64,000 bases of DNA from SZUA-547 sp963669315 (GCA_963669315.1 OY770021.1:3596001-3660000); one strand, 5' to 3'; positions 21,601 to 30,552 are shown, counted from the first letter of the stretch. Notes: generated by a model from the sequence alone, not told the origin. Translations and numbers: made by a program.

Positions 21601-24600
21601 GGCAATGAGGGCGACGGGTCCGGCACGGACTCCGCGTCGAGCTCCACTCTGTTCACGGTGACGACCGAGGAGCCGGGCGCGGATGGCGACGGCGGCACGG
21701 TCTACTCGCTGCATCTGGACGCGAATACATCGACGGGTCTGGTGGACACGCTGACCGGCGAGGACATCGTCCTGGTCGACAATGGCGGCGTGATCGAGGG
21801 CCGCACGGACGGCACCAATGATCTGGTGTTCTCGCTGACCATCAACAGCGGCACCGGCGAGGTCACGCTGCTTCAGGAGCGCGCGATCGATCACGATGTG
21901 GACGAGACGGCGCCGACCTATAGCGACGACGTCGACAGCCTCGGCGGCATCGTCTATCTGCGCGGCACGCTGTCCGACGGCGACGGCGACAGCGACTTCG
22001 ACCAGATCGACATCGGCGGCAAGATCTCCTTCACCGATGACGGGCCGGATATCCAGCTTGCTCTGGGCGCTGGTTCGCTTCAGACGGATGACGGCGATCT
22101 TGAGGACGGCAATGAGGGCGACGGGTCCGGCACGGACTCCGCGTCGAGCTCCACTCTGTTCACGGTGACGACCGAGGAGCCGGGCGCGGATGGCGACGGC
22201 GGCACGGTGTACTCGCTGCATCTGGACGCCGACGTTTCGACCGATCTTGTGGACACGCTGACCGGCGAGGACATCGTCCTGGTCGACAATGGCGGCGTGA
22301 TCGAGGGCCGCACGGACGGCACCAATGATCTGGTGTTCTCGCTGACCATCAACAGCGGCACCGGCGAGGTCACGCTGCTTCAGGAGCGCGCGATCGATCA
22401 CGATGTGGACGAGACGGCGCCGACCTATAGCGACGACGTCGACAGCCTCGGCGGCATCGTCTATCTGCGCGGCACGCTGTCCGACGGCGACGGCGACAGC
22501 GACTTCGACCAGATCGACATCGGCGGCAAGATCTCCTTCACCGATGACGGGCCGGATATCCAGCTTGCTCTGGGCGCTGGTTCGCTTCAGACGGATGACG
22601 GCGATCTTGAGGACGGCAATGAGGGCGACGGGTCCGGCACGGACTCCGCGTCGAGCTCCACTCTGTTCACGGTGACGACCGAGGAGCCGGGCGCGGATGG
22701 CGACGGCGGCACGGTGTACTCGCTGCATCTGGACGCCGACGTTTCGACCGATCTTGTGGACACGCTGACCGGCGAGGACATCGTCCTGGTCGACAATGGC
22801 GGCGTGATCGAGGGCCGCACGGACGGCACCAATGATCTGGTGTTCTCGCTGACCATCAACAGCGGCACCGGCGAGGTCACGCTGCTTCAGGAGCGCGCGA
22901 TCGATCACGATGTGGACGAGACGGCGCCGACCTATAGCGACGACGTCGACAGCCTCGGCGGCATCGTCTATCTGCGCGGCACGCTGTCCGACGGCGACGG
23001 CGACAGCGACTTCGACCAGATCGACATCGGCGGCAAGATCTCCTTCACCGATGACGGGCCGGATATCCAGCTTGCTCTGGGCGCTGGTTCGCTTCAGACG
23101 GATGACGGCGATCTTGAGGACGGCAATGAGGGCGACGGGTCCGGCACGGACTCCGCGTCGAGCTCCACTCTGTTCACGGTGACGACCGAGGAGCCGGGCG
23201 CGGATGGCGACGGCGGCACGGTGTACTCGCTGCATCTGGACGCGAATACATCGACGGGTCTGGTGGACACGCTGACCGGCGAGGACATCGTCCTGGTCGA
23301 CAATGGCGGCGTGATCGAGGGCCGCACGGACGGCACCAATGATCTGGTGTTCTCGCTGACCATCAACAGCGGCACCGGCGAGGTCACGCTGCTTCAGGAG
23401 CGCGCGATCGATCACGATGTGGACGAGACGGCGCCGACCTATAGCGACGACGTCGACAGCCTCGGCGGCATCGTCTATCTGCGCGGCACGCTGTCCGACG
23501 GCGACGGCGACAGCGACTTCGACCAGATCGACATCGGCGGCAAGATCTCCTTCACCGATGACGGGCCGGATATCCAGCTTGCTCTGGGCGCTGGTTCGCT
23601 TCAGACGGATGACGGCGATCTTGAGGACGGCAATGAGGGCGACGGGTCCGGCACGGACTCCGCGTCGAGCTCCACTCTGTTCACGGTGACGACCGAGGAG
23701 CCGGGCGCGGATGGCGACGGCGGCACGGTGTACTCGCTGCATCTGGACGCCGACGTTTCGACCGATCTTGTGGACACGCTGACCGGCGAGGACATCGTTC
23801 TGGTCGACAATGGCGGCGTGATCGAGGGCCGCACGGACGGCACCAATGATCTGGTGTTCTCGCTGACCATCAACAGCGGCACCGGCGAGGTCACGCTGCT
23901 TCAGGAGCGCGCGATCGATCACGATGTGGACGAGACGGCGCCGACCTATAGCGACGACGTCGACAGCCTCGGCGGCATCGTCTATCTGCGCGGCACGCTG
24001 TCCGACGGCGACGGCGACAGCGACTTCGACCAGATCGACATCGGCGGCAAGATCTCCTTCACCGATGACGGGCCGGATATCCAGCTTGCTCTGGGCGCTG
24101 GTTCGCTTCAGACGGATGACGGCGATCTTGAGGACGGCAATGAGGGCGACGGGTCCGGCACGGACTCCGCGTCGAGCTCCACTCTGTTCACGGTGACGAC
24201 CGAGGAGCCGGGCGCGGATGGCGACGGCGGCACGGTCTACTCGCTGCATCTGGACGCGAATACATCGACGGGTCTGGTGGACACGCTGACCGGCGAGGAC
24301 ATCGTCCTGGTCGACAATGGCGGCGTGATCGAGGGCCGCACGGACGGCACCAATGATCTGGTGTTCTCGCTGACCATCAACAGCGGCACCGGCGAGGTCA
24401 CGCTGCTCCAGGAGCGCGCGATCGATCACGATGTGGACGAGACGGCGCCGACCTATAGCGACGACGTCGACAGCCTCGGCGGCATCGTCTATCTGCGCGG
24501 CACGCTGTCCGACGGCGACGGCGACAGCGACTTCGACCAGATCGACATCGGCGGCAAGATCTCCTTCACCGATGACGGGCCGGATATCCAGCTTGCTCTG

Positions 24601-27600
24601 GGCGCTGGTTCGCTTCAGACGGATGACGGCGATCTTGAGGACGGCAATGAGGGCGACGGGTCCGGCACGGACTCCGCGTCGAGCTCCACTCTGTTCACGG
24701 TGACGACCGAGGAGCCGGGCGCGGATGGCGACGGCGGCACGGTGTACTCGCTGCATCTGGACGCCGACGTTTCGACCGATCTTGTGGACACGCTGACCGG
24801 CGAGGACATCGTCCTGGTCGACAATGGCGGCGTGATCGAGGGCCGCACGGACGGCACCAATGATCTGGTGTTCTCGCTGACCATCAACAGCGGCACCGGC
24901 GAGGTCACGCTGCTCCAGGAGCGCGCGATCGATCACGATGTGGACGAGACGGCGCCGACCTATAGCGACGACGTCGACAGCCTCGGCGGCATCGTCTATC
25001 TGCGCGGCACGCTGTCCGACGGCGACGGCGACAGCGACTTCGACCAGATCGACATCGGCGGCAAGATCTCCTTCACCGATGACGGGCCGGATATCCAGCT
25101 TGCTCTGGGCGCTGGTTCGCTTCAGACGGATGACGGCGATCTTGAGGACGGCAATGAGGGCGACGGGTCCGGCACGGACTCCGCGTCGAGCTCCACTCTG
25201 TTCACGGTGACGACCGAGGAGCCGGGCGCGGATGGCGACGGCGGCACGGTGTACTCGCTGCATCTGGACGCGAATACATCGACGGGTCTGGTGGACACGC
25301 TGACCGGCGAGGACATCGTCCTGGTCGACAATGGCGGCGTGATCGAGGGCCGCACGGACGGCACCAATGATCTGGTGTTCTCGCTGACCATCAACAGCGG
25401 CACCGGCGAGGTCACGCTGCTTCAGGAGCGCGCGATCGATCACGATGTGGACGAGACGGCGCCGACCTATAGCGACGACGTCGACAGCCTCGGCGGCATC
25501 GTCTATCTGCGCGGCACGCTGTCCGACGGCGACGGCGACAGCGACTTCGACCAGATCGACATCGGCGGCAAGATCTCCTTCACCGATGACGGGCCGGATA
25601 TCCAGCTTGCTCTGGGCGCTGGTTCGCTTCAGACGGATGACGGCGATCTTGAGGACGGCAATGAGGGCGACGGGTCCGGCACGGACTCCGCGTCGAGCTC
25701 CACTCTGTTCACGGTGACGACCGAGGAGCCGGGCGCGGATGGCGACGGCGGCACGGTGTACTCGCTGCATCTGGACGCCGACGTTTCGACCGATCTTGTG
25801 GACACGCTGACCGGCGAGGACATCGTCCTGGTCGACAATGGCGGCGTGATCGAGGGCCGCACGGACGGCACCAATGATCTGGTGTTCTCGCTGACCATCA
25901 ACAGCGGCACCGGCGAGGTCACGCTGCTCCAGGAGCGCGCGATCGATCACGATGTGGACGAGACGGCGCCGACCTATAGCGACGACGTCGACAGCCTCGG
26001 CGGCATCGTCTATCTGCGCGGCACGCTGTCCGACGGCGACGGCGACAGCGACTTCGACCAGATCGACATCGGCGGCAAGATCTCCTTCACCGATGACGGG
26101 CCGGATATCCAGCTGGCTCTGGGCGCTGGTTCGCTTCAGACGGATGACGGCGATCTTGAGGACGGCAATGAGGGCGACGGGTCCGGCACGGACTCCGCGT
26201 CGAGCTCCACTCTGTTCACGGTGACGACCGAGGAGCCGGGCGCGGATGGCGACGGCGGCACGGTGTACTCGCTGCATCTGGACGCCGACGTTTCGACCGA
26301 TCTTGTGGACACGCTGACCGGCGAGGACATCGTCCTGGTCGACAATGGCGGCGTGATCGAGGGCCGCACGGACGGCACCAATGATCTGGTGTTCTCGCTG
26401 ACCATCAACAGCGGCACCGGCGAGGTCACGCTGCTTCAGGAGCGCGCGATCGATCACGATGTGGACGAGACGGCGCCGACCTATAGCGACGACGTCGACA
26501 GCCTCGGCGGCATCGTCTATCTGCGCGGCACGCTGTCCGACGGCGACGGCGACAGCGACTTCGACCAGATCGACATCGGCGGCAAGATCTCCTTCACCGA
26601 TGACGGGCCGGATATCCAGCTTGCTCTGGGCGCTGGTTCGCTTCAGACGGATGACGGCGATCTTGAGGACGGCAATGAGGGCGACGGGTCCGGCACGGAC
26701 TCCGCGTCGAGCTCCACTCTGTTCACGGTGACGACCGAGGAGCCGGGCGCGGATGGCGACGGCGGCACGGTGTACTCGCTGCATCTGGACGCCGACGTTT
26801 CGACCGATCTTGTGGACACGCTGACCGGCGAGGACATCGTCCTGGTCGACAATGGCGGCGTGATCGAGGGCCGCACGGACGGCACCAATGATCTGGTGTT
26901 CTCGCTGACCATCAACAGCGGCACCGGCGAGGTCACGCTGCTTCAGGAGCGCGCGATCGATCACGATGTGGACGAGACGGCGCCGACCTATAGCGACGAC
27001 GTCGACAGCCTCGGCGGCATCGTCTATCTGCGCGGCACGCTGTCCGACGGCGACGGCGACAGCGACTTCGACCAGATCGACATCGGCGGCAAGATCTCCT
27101 TCACCGATGACGGGCCTGCGCAGAATAACGCGACTGAGACGGTGCTGGTTCATGAGGATGCGCTGGACAACGGCGACTCCGTCGGCAACCGTGAAAATCC
27201 GAACCAGACCACGACCGCTTATTTCACGACCACCGCATTGATGGCGCTTGTCGCTTTCGGCGCGGATGGCGCGGGCGCGTTCTCGCTGGACCTGGTCGAT
27301 ATTAATGGCGATCCGACTGGCTTGACGTCCAAGGACGTCGCGATCAATTGGAACGTCAATGGTTCGACTCTCGAAGGTGTCGCTGGATCGGATGTCATCT
27401 TCACGTTGGTGGAGATCCCGCAGGGTGATGCTGCGTACACGGACTACCTGAACAATTCGGGTGATCTGACATTCACCGACGGCGACCAACTGTTCATGTT
27501 CGAACTGCTGGATCAGGTCGATAACGATAGCGACGCTGATTTGACCACGGGTCACGGCGAGAGCCATGTCGAAAGCGTCGATGTTTCGGCCGCTTTCATC

Positions 27601-29364
27601 GCCACCGACGGCGACGGCGACTCGATCACGCTGGATGCGGGTTCGGCAGTGGTGAACATCGAGAACGACGCGCCAGTGCCGTTTTTCCCCGAGCACGCCT
27701 ACGTGGTGAATAACGGGGTCTCGGGCAGCGGTGATGCCGATGGGCCGTTCCAGATCAACTTTGCTCAGGCGGTTGGCGCGGACGAAATTGGCAATGTGGT
27801 GTTTGACAGCTCGCTGAACGGCATCACGCTGACCGACGCGGACGGTGGACCCGTCACTGCGGGCGGCGAGTCGATCACTCTGGCTCTGTCTGGCGGTGGG
27901 ACGGTGCTAACCGGCACGACGGCCACGGGCAACGTGTTCGTCATCACGATCACTGGTGACACCTACACCGTTGATCTTGGTGAGATCGCCTTTGACGATG
28001 GCACGGTGCTCTCCTCGATCGACATCTTTGACGAGGCTGAGAACCCGGGCAAATTCCTGTTCAACCAGATCGACGACCTGACGGTCGGCGATGATGAGAT
28101 CGACATTCTCGTCTCCGGTTCCGATCAGGCCGACACCGGGCTTGAATCGACAAACATCTCGCAACAGGGCACCGGCATCGGCAGTCAGGGTGTCGGTGAA
28201 GATCAGACGATCCGCTTTGACTTCGGTGAAGAGTTCGTCCGGTCGAACACCGGATCAGGCACCGGGTCGTTCACAACGACCGGCGCAAAAATGGTGACGA
28301 CAGCCGCGGTTGGCATCTCGCAGACCAACCCGAACGGGCAAGAGGCGGTGGTGCTGATCGAGGCGATGAACACAAGCTTCTCGTTCTCGGGCGGTCAGTT
28401 CGATCACAATCAGGCGGGCGACGTCTCTAACTTCCTGACCGAGACCGCGGTTGAAATCACCCACGTTGTCCTGAACGGCGAAACTTATGACGTCAGCCTG
28501 TTCTCCAATGGCGACCCGATCGGCACCGACGGTCACCTGATTTACTTGGTCGATGTCGGTGGCGATATCGATGGGGTTTACATTACCGGCTTGACTGAAG
28601 GCGACGTGGTCGGCGTTCAGGCCAGCGATCCGTTCACCCGGCTGGCTGTCACCAACGGCTCGGACGACAACCGGCCTGGCGGCGGCACCTTCGCCGATGG
28701 CGACTTCGCCAACACGTTCGATATCTCTGACCTCGCCTTCCTGCTTGAAGGCCAGGCGGGCGAGCCGATCGATCTGACGTTCGATGTCGTCGGAACCGAC
28801 ACCGATGGCGATATGATCCCAGGTGACATCGACGTCACTGTGGTGCCCGATGACGCGAACAACATTGTCGGCGACGAGAGCGCGAATGTTCTCAACGGCA
28901 CGACTGGCGACGATCTGATCGCTGGCAACGCCGGGGCGGACACGATCTCGGGCGACGCGGGTGATGACATCCTCGCTGGCGGTCTTGGAGCCGACTCGAT
29001 CACCACAGGCGCGGATGCGGACGTTGTTGTGTTCAATGCTGCTGAGCTGGCCGAGGCGACCTCCGGTTTCGGCGGCGTGTTCGATCTGCTAACTGACTTC
29101 AGCCAGGGCTTCGATAATGTCGATTTAACCGACCTCTTCACCGTTGATAACTCGAATGGCGCGGATGGAGATGATGTCAGCGACTTCGTCCGGCTGGTGT
29201 CGGAAGGCGGGGTTGAGTATCTGCAGGTCGATGCGAATGGTGGCTCTGATGAAGCTGATTTCGTCACCATTGCTCAGTTCGGCTTGGACATGACAGCTGT
29301 GGGCGTAATCTTTAGCGACGCCGACGACCCGGATGGCGTCAACCAGCAGTCGGTAATCCTTTAA
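15658..29364 (+). CDS. Giant RTX/T1SS-143 repeat adhesin with eleven near-identical 169-residue repeats
   Basis: A 4,568-residue, extremely acidic (Asp/Glu/Gly-rich) surface protein. The start at 15658 follows GGAGACC; the frame is open back to 15577. Residues ~50-180 hold two similar modules ending in ALVQPDGTAILL and YFVQPDGSAVVI. Residues ~300-1960 are seven diverged repeats of the T1SS-143/DUF5801 kind, each closing in a DDGP/DDSP motif, plus a VCBS-like domain near 1670-1790. Residues 1963-3820 are the eleven-copy array. Then come further adhesin-like domains, RTX nonapeptides (GxAGDDxLAGGxGAD, ~4400-4460), and a C-terminal type I secretion signal (DLLTDFSQGFDNVDLTDL onwards). It is expected to leave by a TolC/ABC exporter and bind calcium. 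No exporter genes are in the window. A biofilm or adhesion role is inferred from the family. Confidence 0.9.
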   Translation: MDRITDTSFEDTANYDASDDAQGVRLAQSTASVDPTTALQVSDSFDVSGGGVTELPSGASVAKVVFAGEDLALVQPDGTAILLIGGASADGSVSVDGEVITLDDLRGAAAAAGSDAMTPTLPPTELASETPAFDVAAQIDATDVASIDLPEGTDITNPIIVGNDIYFVQPDGSAVVITNGANSPAVINIGGVPVPLSEVAVAAQVFESDSQTAPAAGPETGGEQPGGDADSSGGTLAPIVQGNIGPGIEERELLDPTLLGFPLPENEIVEEVFEEDEPNLAPTITVTYDPPTDEPPEGYENLPQFQVGPGEVSEAGLPQNSPPGTAEHLERIALGLSAADAAEAVDEDGDPLNGSSLEFASGFFNIDSPDGVASFVVNGVEVVGAGAPPSGGVEVEGDYGTLTVFKEDGEYFWVYQLTTNLDHSGGEPIPDEFSATVTDPEGDSASADFAVQIVDDSPILVLGDDLSERFINESVGDDGGNDEDFEVVGAGLQVDAEILFAGLAPNEVPGGDEEEGEVLGASASELKDILDFEVDGFFLAGADDVTEFGIDFDVFANVNTNLRDSQTGLDISLVKDENGDVRGVIYVPVLDDEDEPTGEFEEVTVFAIRIVSVEDGDPSNDVFVAVQYRALLHDKSAGEDEQISLENDILEVQITVTDGDGSQASASIELGQVLNFIDDVPVVDASATSDIEVLSGELGLEVDETTDAQDDGDEPAEENDDRYNAANAETEGGSNANTDDEDGHPNLGVVETSVVGTDDDPGLAGLFNFDRDYGSDKQGEDDIVDVNFVYSANVPQGGIPSSLVATGLGAIALVISGDGKTLSGMAGDTLVFTIEIVDVDETEGVNYQLRLTQYEAIDHDLSFGGNTEDGAANDLFDEVVSLFLGSGAAGVVQLEGSITVEDSDEDTDTASDTIDLITQPGDDAPELFKFDDDGPIVEASRTEETVVIGEVTQTETTVVTELEMQVLDESIGNDPDGSGIDDNGTDDDVNGVNGPVVSTADDAQHFGETSTGGANSDPNDGLVSSVADLFTNSVDHGSDGLADGSPDVSYDLVFTSGGEPVDVPDGGVLTNLTVTALSGVTGDRAVILTADANTGGLIGKTADGFVALRIYLDDDNELVIEQVLPFEHSDNNDFDSVETLAIVGAANSDVQIDGLSILYTVTATDGDSDVASATALYEIAGEDPGSVPPTEGIIKFEDDGPVIGDVDGEDDGVGAGDGSPISVNLDETTNPDGNGTPDGVDVYGSGDSAPFDNNGDVDDADSDDPGAAAIGRLTVAAGDANNPGAIAGLFEVGALDAGTDGEKSRTFDFKFVVKDGEADSNANGIETTMSATQPAPGGNPGAPYANATIYLFVSDNVIEGRVGNDASGPLAFSITLNEGAADVLGDESLTVEQFLALDHDDDGTVFDTEAILSLVDGSDQTPLSVSLRLDVTLTDNDDDSVTGSHDVTLITEDGEDGGDAFSFDDDGPRVDLVADTGAEIRLDETDNDSDDGDVGGILATNTVTLNDLTVEASNVFDAGTDGEASRVFSLTLDEDGADSTLVDTATMEGVFLFINDDGTLITAKHGTDADDADANGETVFTISINPDTGAVTVTQLRAIKHDESDDFDESADPEMMPPDLIGLKVVLTDGDADNASDEIELGSVIKFEDDGLEAKDDTDSTETGPSAVATGNVITGTENPDGDNPANNTDGTADVFGVDGEGEVIAIQSITASGLVINLDDGEDGVETISGSFGTLTIYANGDYSYDPNENIDFGGQPTVDDVFSYQVTDGDGDIDAASLTITITNGAPVLAAADGKVDEDGLDDDADDNAAGDNDPDGPDSDTVVQQLLDVTDSDLASVDITLTYDGNTFSSGQAVTGLTTADGQQLYWHWSDSSDATTGSGDGKLSTSANPDAGTTVATLTVDGGNDTFALLEALEHDAPPAGTSFENNILLTFNALATDDLGNTGTASFDIDVDDDSPVIQLALGAGSLQTDDGDLEDGNEGDGSGTDSASSSTLFTVTTEEPGADGDGGTVYSLHLDANTSTGLVDTLTGEDIVLVDNGGVIEGRTDGTNDLVFSLTINSGTGEVTLLQERAIDHDVDETAPTYSDDVDSLGGIVYLRGTLSDGDGDSDFDQIDIGGKISFTDDGPDIQLALGAGSLQTDDGDLEDGNEGDGSGTDSASSSTLFTVTTEEPGADGDGGTVYSLHLDADVSTDLVDTLTGEDIVLVDNGGVIEGRTDGTNDLVFSLTINSGTGEVTLLQERAIDHDVDETAPTYSDDVDSLGGIVYLRGTLSDGDGDSDFDQIDIGGKISFTDDGPDIQLALGAGSLQTDDGDLEDGNEGDGSGTDSASSSTLFTVTTEEPGADGDGGTVYSLHLDADVSTDLVDTLTGEDIVLVDNGGVIEGRTDGTNDLVFSLTINSGTGEVTLLQERAIDHDVDETAPTYSDDVDSLGGIVYLRGTLSDGDGDSDFDQIDIGGKISFTDDGPDIQLALGAGSLQTDDGDLEDGNEGDGSGTDSASSSTLFTVTTEEPGADGDGGTVYSLHLDANTSTGLVDTLTGEDIVLVDNGGVIEGRTDGTNDLVFSLTINSGTGEVTLLQERAIDHDVDETAPTYSDDVDSLGGIVYLRGTLSDGDGDSDFDQIDIGGKISFTDDGPDIQLALGAGSLQTDDGDLEDGNEGDGSGTDSASSSTLFTVTTEEPGADGDGGTVYSLHLDADVSTDLVDTLTGEDIVLVDNGGVIEGRTDGTNDLVFSLTINSGTGEVTLLQERAIDHDVDETAPTYSDDVDSLGGIVYLRGTLSDGDGDSDFDQIDIGGKISFTDDGPDIQLALGAGSLQTDDGDLEDGNEGDGSGTDSASSSTLFTVTTEEPGADGDGGTVYSLHLDANTSTGLVDTLTGEDIVLVDNGGVIEGRTDGTNDLVFSLTINSGTGEVTLLQERAIDHDVDETAPTYSDDVDSLGGIVYLRGTLSDGDGDSDFDQIDIGGKISFTDDGPDIQLALGAGSLQTDDGDLEDGNEGDGSGTDSASSSTLFTVTTEEPGADGDGGTVYSLHLDADVSTDLVDTLTGEDIVLVDNGGVIEGRTDGTNDLVFSLTINSGTGEVTLLQERAIDHDVDETAPTYSDDVDSLGGIVYLRGTLSDGDGDSDFDQIDIGGKISFTDDGPDIQLALGAGSLQTDDGDLEDGNEGDGSGTDSASSSTLFTVTTEEPGADGDGGTVYSLHLDANTSTGLVDTLTGEDIVLVDNGGVIEGRTDGTNDLVFSLTINSGTGEVTLLQERAIDHDVDETAPTYSDDVDSLGGIVYLRGTLSDGDGDSDFDQIDIGGKISFTDDGPDIQLALGAGSLQTDDGDLEDGNEGDGSGTDSASSSTLFTVTTEEPGADGDGGTVYSLHLDADVSTDLVDTLTGEDIVLVDNGGVIEGRTDGTNDLVFSLTINSGTGEVTLLQERAIDHDVDETAPTYSDDVDSLGGIVYLRGTLSDGDGDSDFDQIDIGGKISFTDDGPDIQLALGAGSLQTDDGDLEDGNEGDGSGTDSASSSTLFTVTTEEPGADGDGGTVYSLHLDADVSTDLVDTLTGEDIVLVDNGGVIEGRTDGTNDLVFSLTINSGTGEVTLLQERAIDHDVDETAPTYSDDVDSLGGIVYLRGTLSDGDGDSDFDQIDIGGKISFTDDGPDIQLALGAGSLQTDDGDLEDGNEGDGSGTDSASSSTLFTVTTEEPGADGDGGTVYSLHLDADVSTDLVDTLTGEDIVLVDNGGVIEGRTDGTNDLVFSLTINSGTGEVTLLQERAIDHDVDETAPTYSDDVDSLGGIVYLRGTLSDGDGDSDFDQIDIGGKISFTDDGPAQNNATETVLVHEDALDNGDSVGNRENPNQTTTAYFTTTALMALVAFGADGAGAFSLDLVDINGDPTGLTSKDVAINWNVNGSTLEGVAGSDVIFTLVEIPQGDAAYTDYLNNSGDLTFTDGDQLFMFELLDQVDNDSDADLTTGHGESHVESVDVSAAFIATDGDGDSITLDAGSAVVNIENDAPVPFFPEHAYVVNNGVSGSGDADGPFQINFAQAVGADEIGNVVFDSSLNGITLTDADGGPVTAGGESITLALSGGGTVLTGTTATGNVFVITITGDTYTVDLGEIAFDDGTVLSSIDIFDEAENPGKFLFNQIDDLTVGDDEIDILVSGSDQADTGLESTNISQQGTGIGSQGVGEDQTIRFDFGEEFVRSNTGSGTGSFTTTGAKMVTTAAVGISQTNPNGQEAVVLIEAMNTSFSFSGGQFDHNQAGDVSNFLTETAVEITHVVLNGETYDVSLFSNGDPIGTDGHLIYLVDVGGDIDGVYITGLTEGDVVGVQASDPFTRLAVTNGSDDNRPGGGTFADGDFANTFDISDLAFLLEGQAGEPIDLTFDVVGTDTDGDMIPGDIDVTVVPDDANNIVGDESANVLNGTTGDDLIAGNAGADTISGDAGDDILAGGLGADSITTGADADVVVFNAAELAEATSGFGGVFDLLTDFSQGFDNVDLTDLFTVDNSNGADGDDVSDFVRLVSEGGVEYLQVDANGGSDEADFVTIAQFGLDMTAVGVIFSDADDPDGVNQQSVIL
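21544..27117 (+). repeat. Tandem array: 11 copies of a 507-bp in-frame unit
   Basis: Copies begin at 21544 and then every 507 bases to 26614; the last ends near 27117. Each encodes 169 residues starting IQLALGAGSLQTDDGDLEDG and ending GGKISFTDDGPD. The only amino-acid difference is an ANTSTG/ADVSTD block (copies 1, 4, 6, 8 versus 2, 3, 5, 7, 9, 10, 11). A handful of synonymous single-base differences occur: GTC/GTG in the VYS codon, CTT/CTC before CAG, ATCGTT in copy 5, CAGCTG in copy 10. Near-identity at DNA level points to recent amplification or continuing homogenisation. Confidence 0.97.
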
Positions 29365-29383
29365 CCAAACGTCCCTCTACTCT

Positions 29384-29415
29384 TCGGGCGGCCCTCGGGT
29401 CGCCCGTTTTCTTTG
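29384..29415 (+). terminator. Terminator of the giant RTX gene
   Basis: Twenty bases after the stop, CGGGCG and CGCCCG arms enclose a GC-rich loop and are followed by TTTTCTTT. The element closely resembles the one after the second RTX ORF at 30553. Confidence 0.75.
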
Positions 29416-29570
29416 GGCCTGGCGGCAAATTTCGAATGCCGTCATCCGCAATCGAACAGCCAGAGAACTGTCGATGGCGACCAATTACTGTTCGCGATAG
29501 ATGGCGCAGCCAACTGCTTTCAAACGGGCGTGAAAGGCGCTGCGGTCTTAGAGTCCGCAGGTCGTAGAGT
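29413..29570. other. Short spacer before the second RTX ORF
   Basis: No start codon with a ribosome site is visible. A weak open frame here overlaps the next ORF but has no recognisable content. It looks like degraded coding DNA left by loss of the 5' part of a second RTX gene. Confidence 0.35.
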
Positions 29571-30530
29571 TTGTCTCATAATCGCCTTCTCTGGCTCCGA
29601 ACTGGGCGCAGGCGACCGGGCGGCGACACCGCCACGGGCTCGATCACCGTGAACTTGCATCCGACGGGTGAGACCATCACCGGCACGACGGATGACGACG
29701 TGCTCGTCTCGACCGCGGGTGCAGATGCGTTCGACGGCAATGGTGGGTTTGATCTGGTGAGTTATGCGGATGCCGCCGGACCGGTGCAGATCGACCTTAC
29801 CGATTTCAGTCCGGAGGCGGGGGAAGCGGCTGGCGATACCTACGCCAATATCGACGGATTTATCCTCTCAAATTCGGCAGATCAGATCGACATCGGAGAT
29901 ACCGGCGGATACGTTGAGGGGCTAGACGGAATTGATGTTTTCGCAGGGGGTGCTGGCAACGATACCCTCGCTTTCACTCAGTCCACGGGTTCAGTGCAGG
30001 TCGATCTCTCCAGCGGTAGCGTAGCCGATGATGGCTTTGGGAAGGTAGACGTCTTTACCAATGAATCGGCGAATAACTCGACCTTTGAAAACGTCATCGG
30101 ATCAGCGAATGGGGATACGATCACTGGCGACGGGGATGTCAACCAACTCTTTGGCGGCGATGGCGACGACGTCATCACCGGCGGTCTAGGGGCTGACATC
30201 CTCGACGGCGGCGCCGGAGACGACGTGTTTGTGTTCGACGCGGCGGCGCTGACCGATGCTGTGGACAACGGACTGTATGACGACATCACCGACTACACAT
30301 TTGGGTCGGATATCATCGATCTTCAGTTCCTGAATATCGGTGGCGGCGATCTTAGTGACTTTGTCTGGCTTGACGACTCGTCCGGTACGCACGTGGAAGT
30401 GGTTGTCGACAGCGACGGCGTCGCTGGCGGTGAAGTCACGATCGCTAGTCTCTCGGCAGATGTGGTCGCCGTGATGGTGCAATACGACGAGACAGGCACA
30501 ACAGATCAACAATCGACGATCACTGTATAA
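29571..30530 (+). CDS. RTX protein C-terminal region (probable 3' remnant of a second T1SS substrate)
   Basis: Up to 319 residues from a TTG; GTG 29649 is an alternative start, and neither has a good ribosome site. From GDTATGSITVNLHPTGETIT the protein is typical of the last part of an RTX adhesin: several hemolysin-type repeats (DAFDGNGGFDLVSYADAAG, VFAGGAGNDTLAF, LFGGDGDDVITGGLGADIL, DGGAGDDVFVF). A C-terminal secretion module (YDDITDYTFGSDIIDL to the end) follows, laid out like the end of the giant protein. It lacks a signal or N-terminal adhesin modules. Either it is a short secreted RTX protein or, more likely, the residue of a deleted larger gene. If expressed it could still be recognised by a type I exporter. 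Confidence 0.65.
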   Translation: MSHNRLLWLRTGRRRPGGDTATGSITVNLHPTGETITGTTDDDVLVSTAGADAFDGNGGFDLVSYADAAGPVQIDLTDFSPEAGEAAGDTYANIDGFILSNSADQIDIGDTGGYVEGLDGIDVFAGGAGNDTLAFTQSTGSVQVDLSSGSVADDGFGKVDVFTNESANNSTFENVIGSANGDTITGDGDVNQLFGGDGDDVITGGLGADILDGGAGDDVFVFDAAALTDAVDNGLYDDITDYTFGSDIIDLQFLNIGGGDLSDFVWLDDSSGTHVEVVVDSDGVAGGEVTIASLSADVVAVMVQYDETGTTDQQSTITV

Positions 30531-30552
30531 ATCTAACGTCGCTTGAGCTTCT

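Noticed and set aside
21544..27117. The repeat array as a CRISPR or satellite
   Set aside because: Units are 507 bp, contiguous, in frame and coding with no spacers, so they are protein-domain repeats.
21896..27241. A set of plus-strand 90-codon ORFs recurring every 507 bases
   Set aside because: They are out-of-frame shadows of the repeat unit; the same sequence is simply repeated with the array.
20242..27696. A 2,484-codon open frame on the minus strand opposite the repeat array
   Set aside because: It is antisense to the RTX gene. Because the unit is copied eleven times in frame, one open antisense unit makes the whole array open. Its composition (Val/Ile/Arg/Ala, no motifs) is what GC-biased third positions give on the opposite strand.
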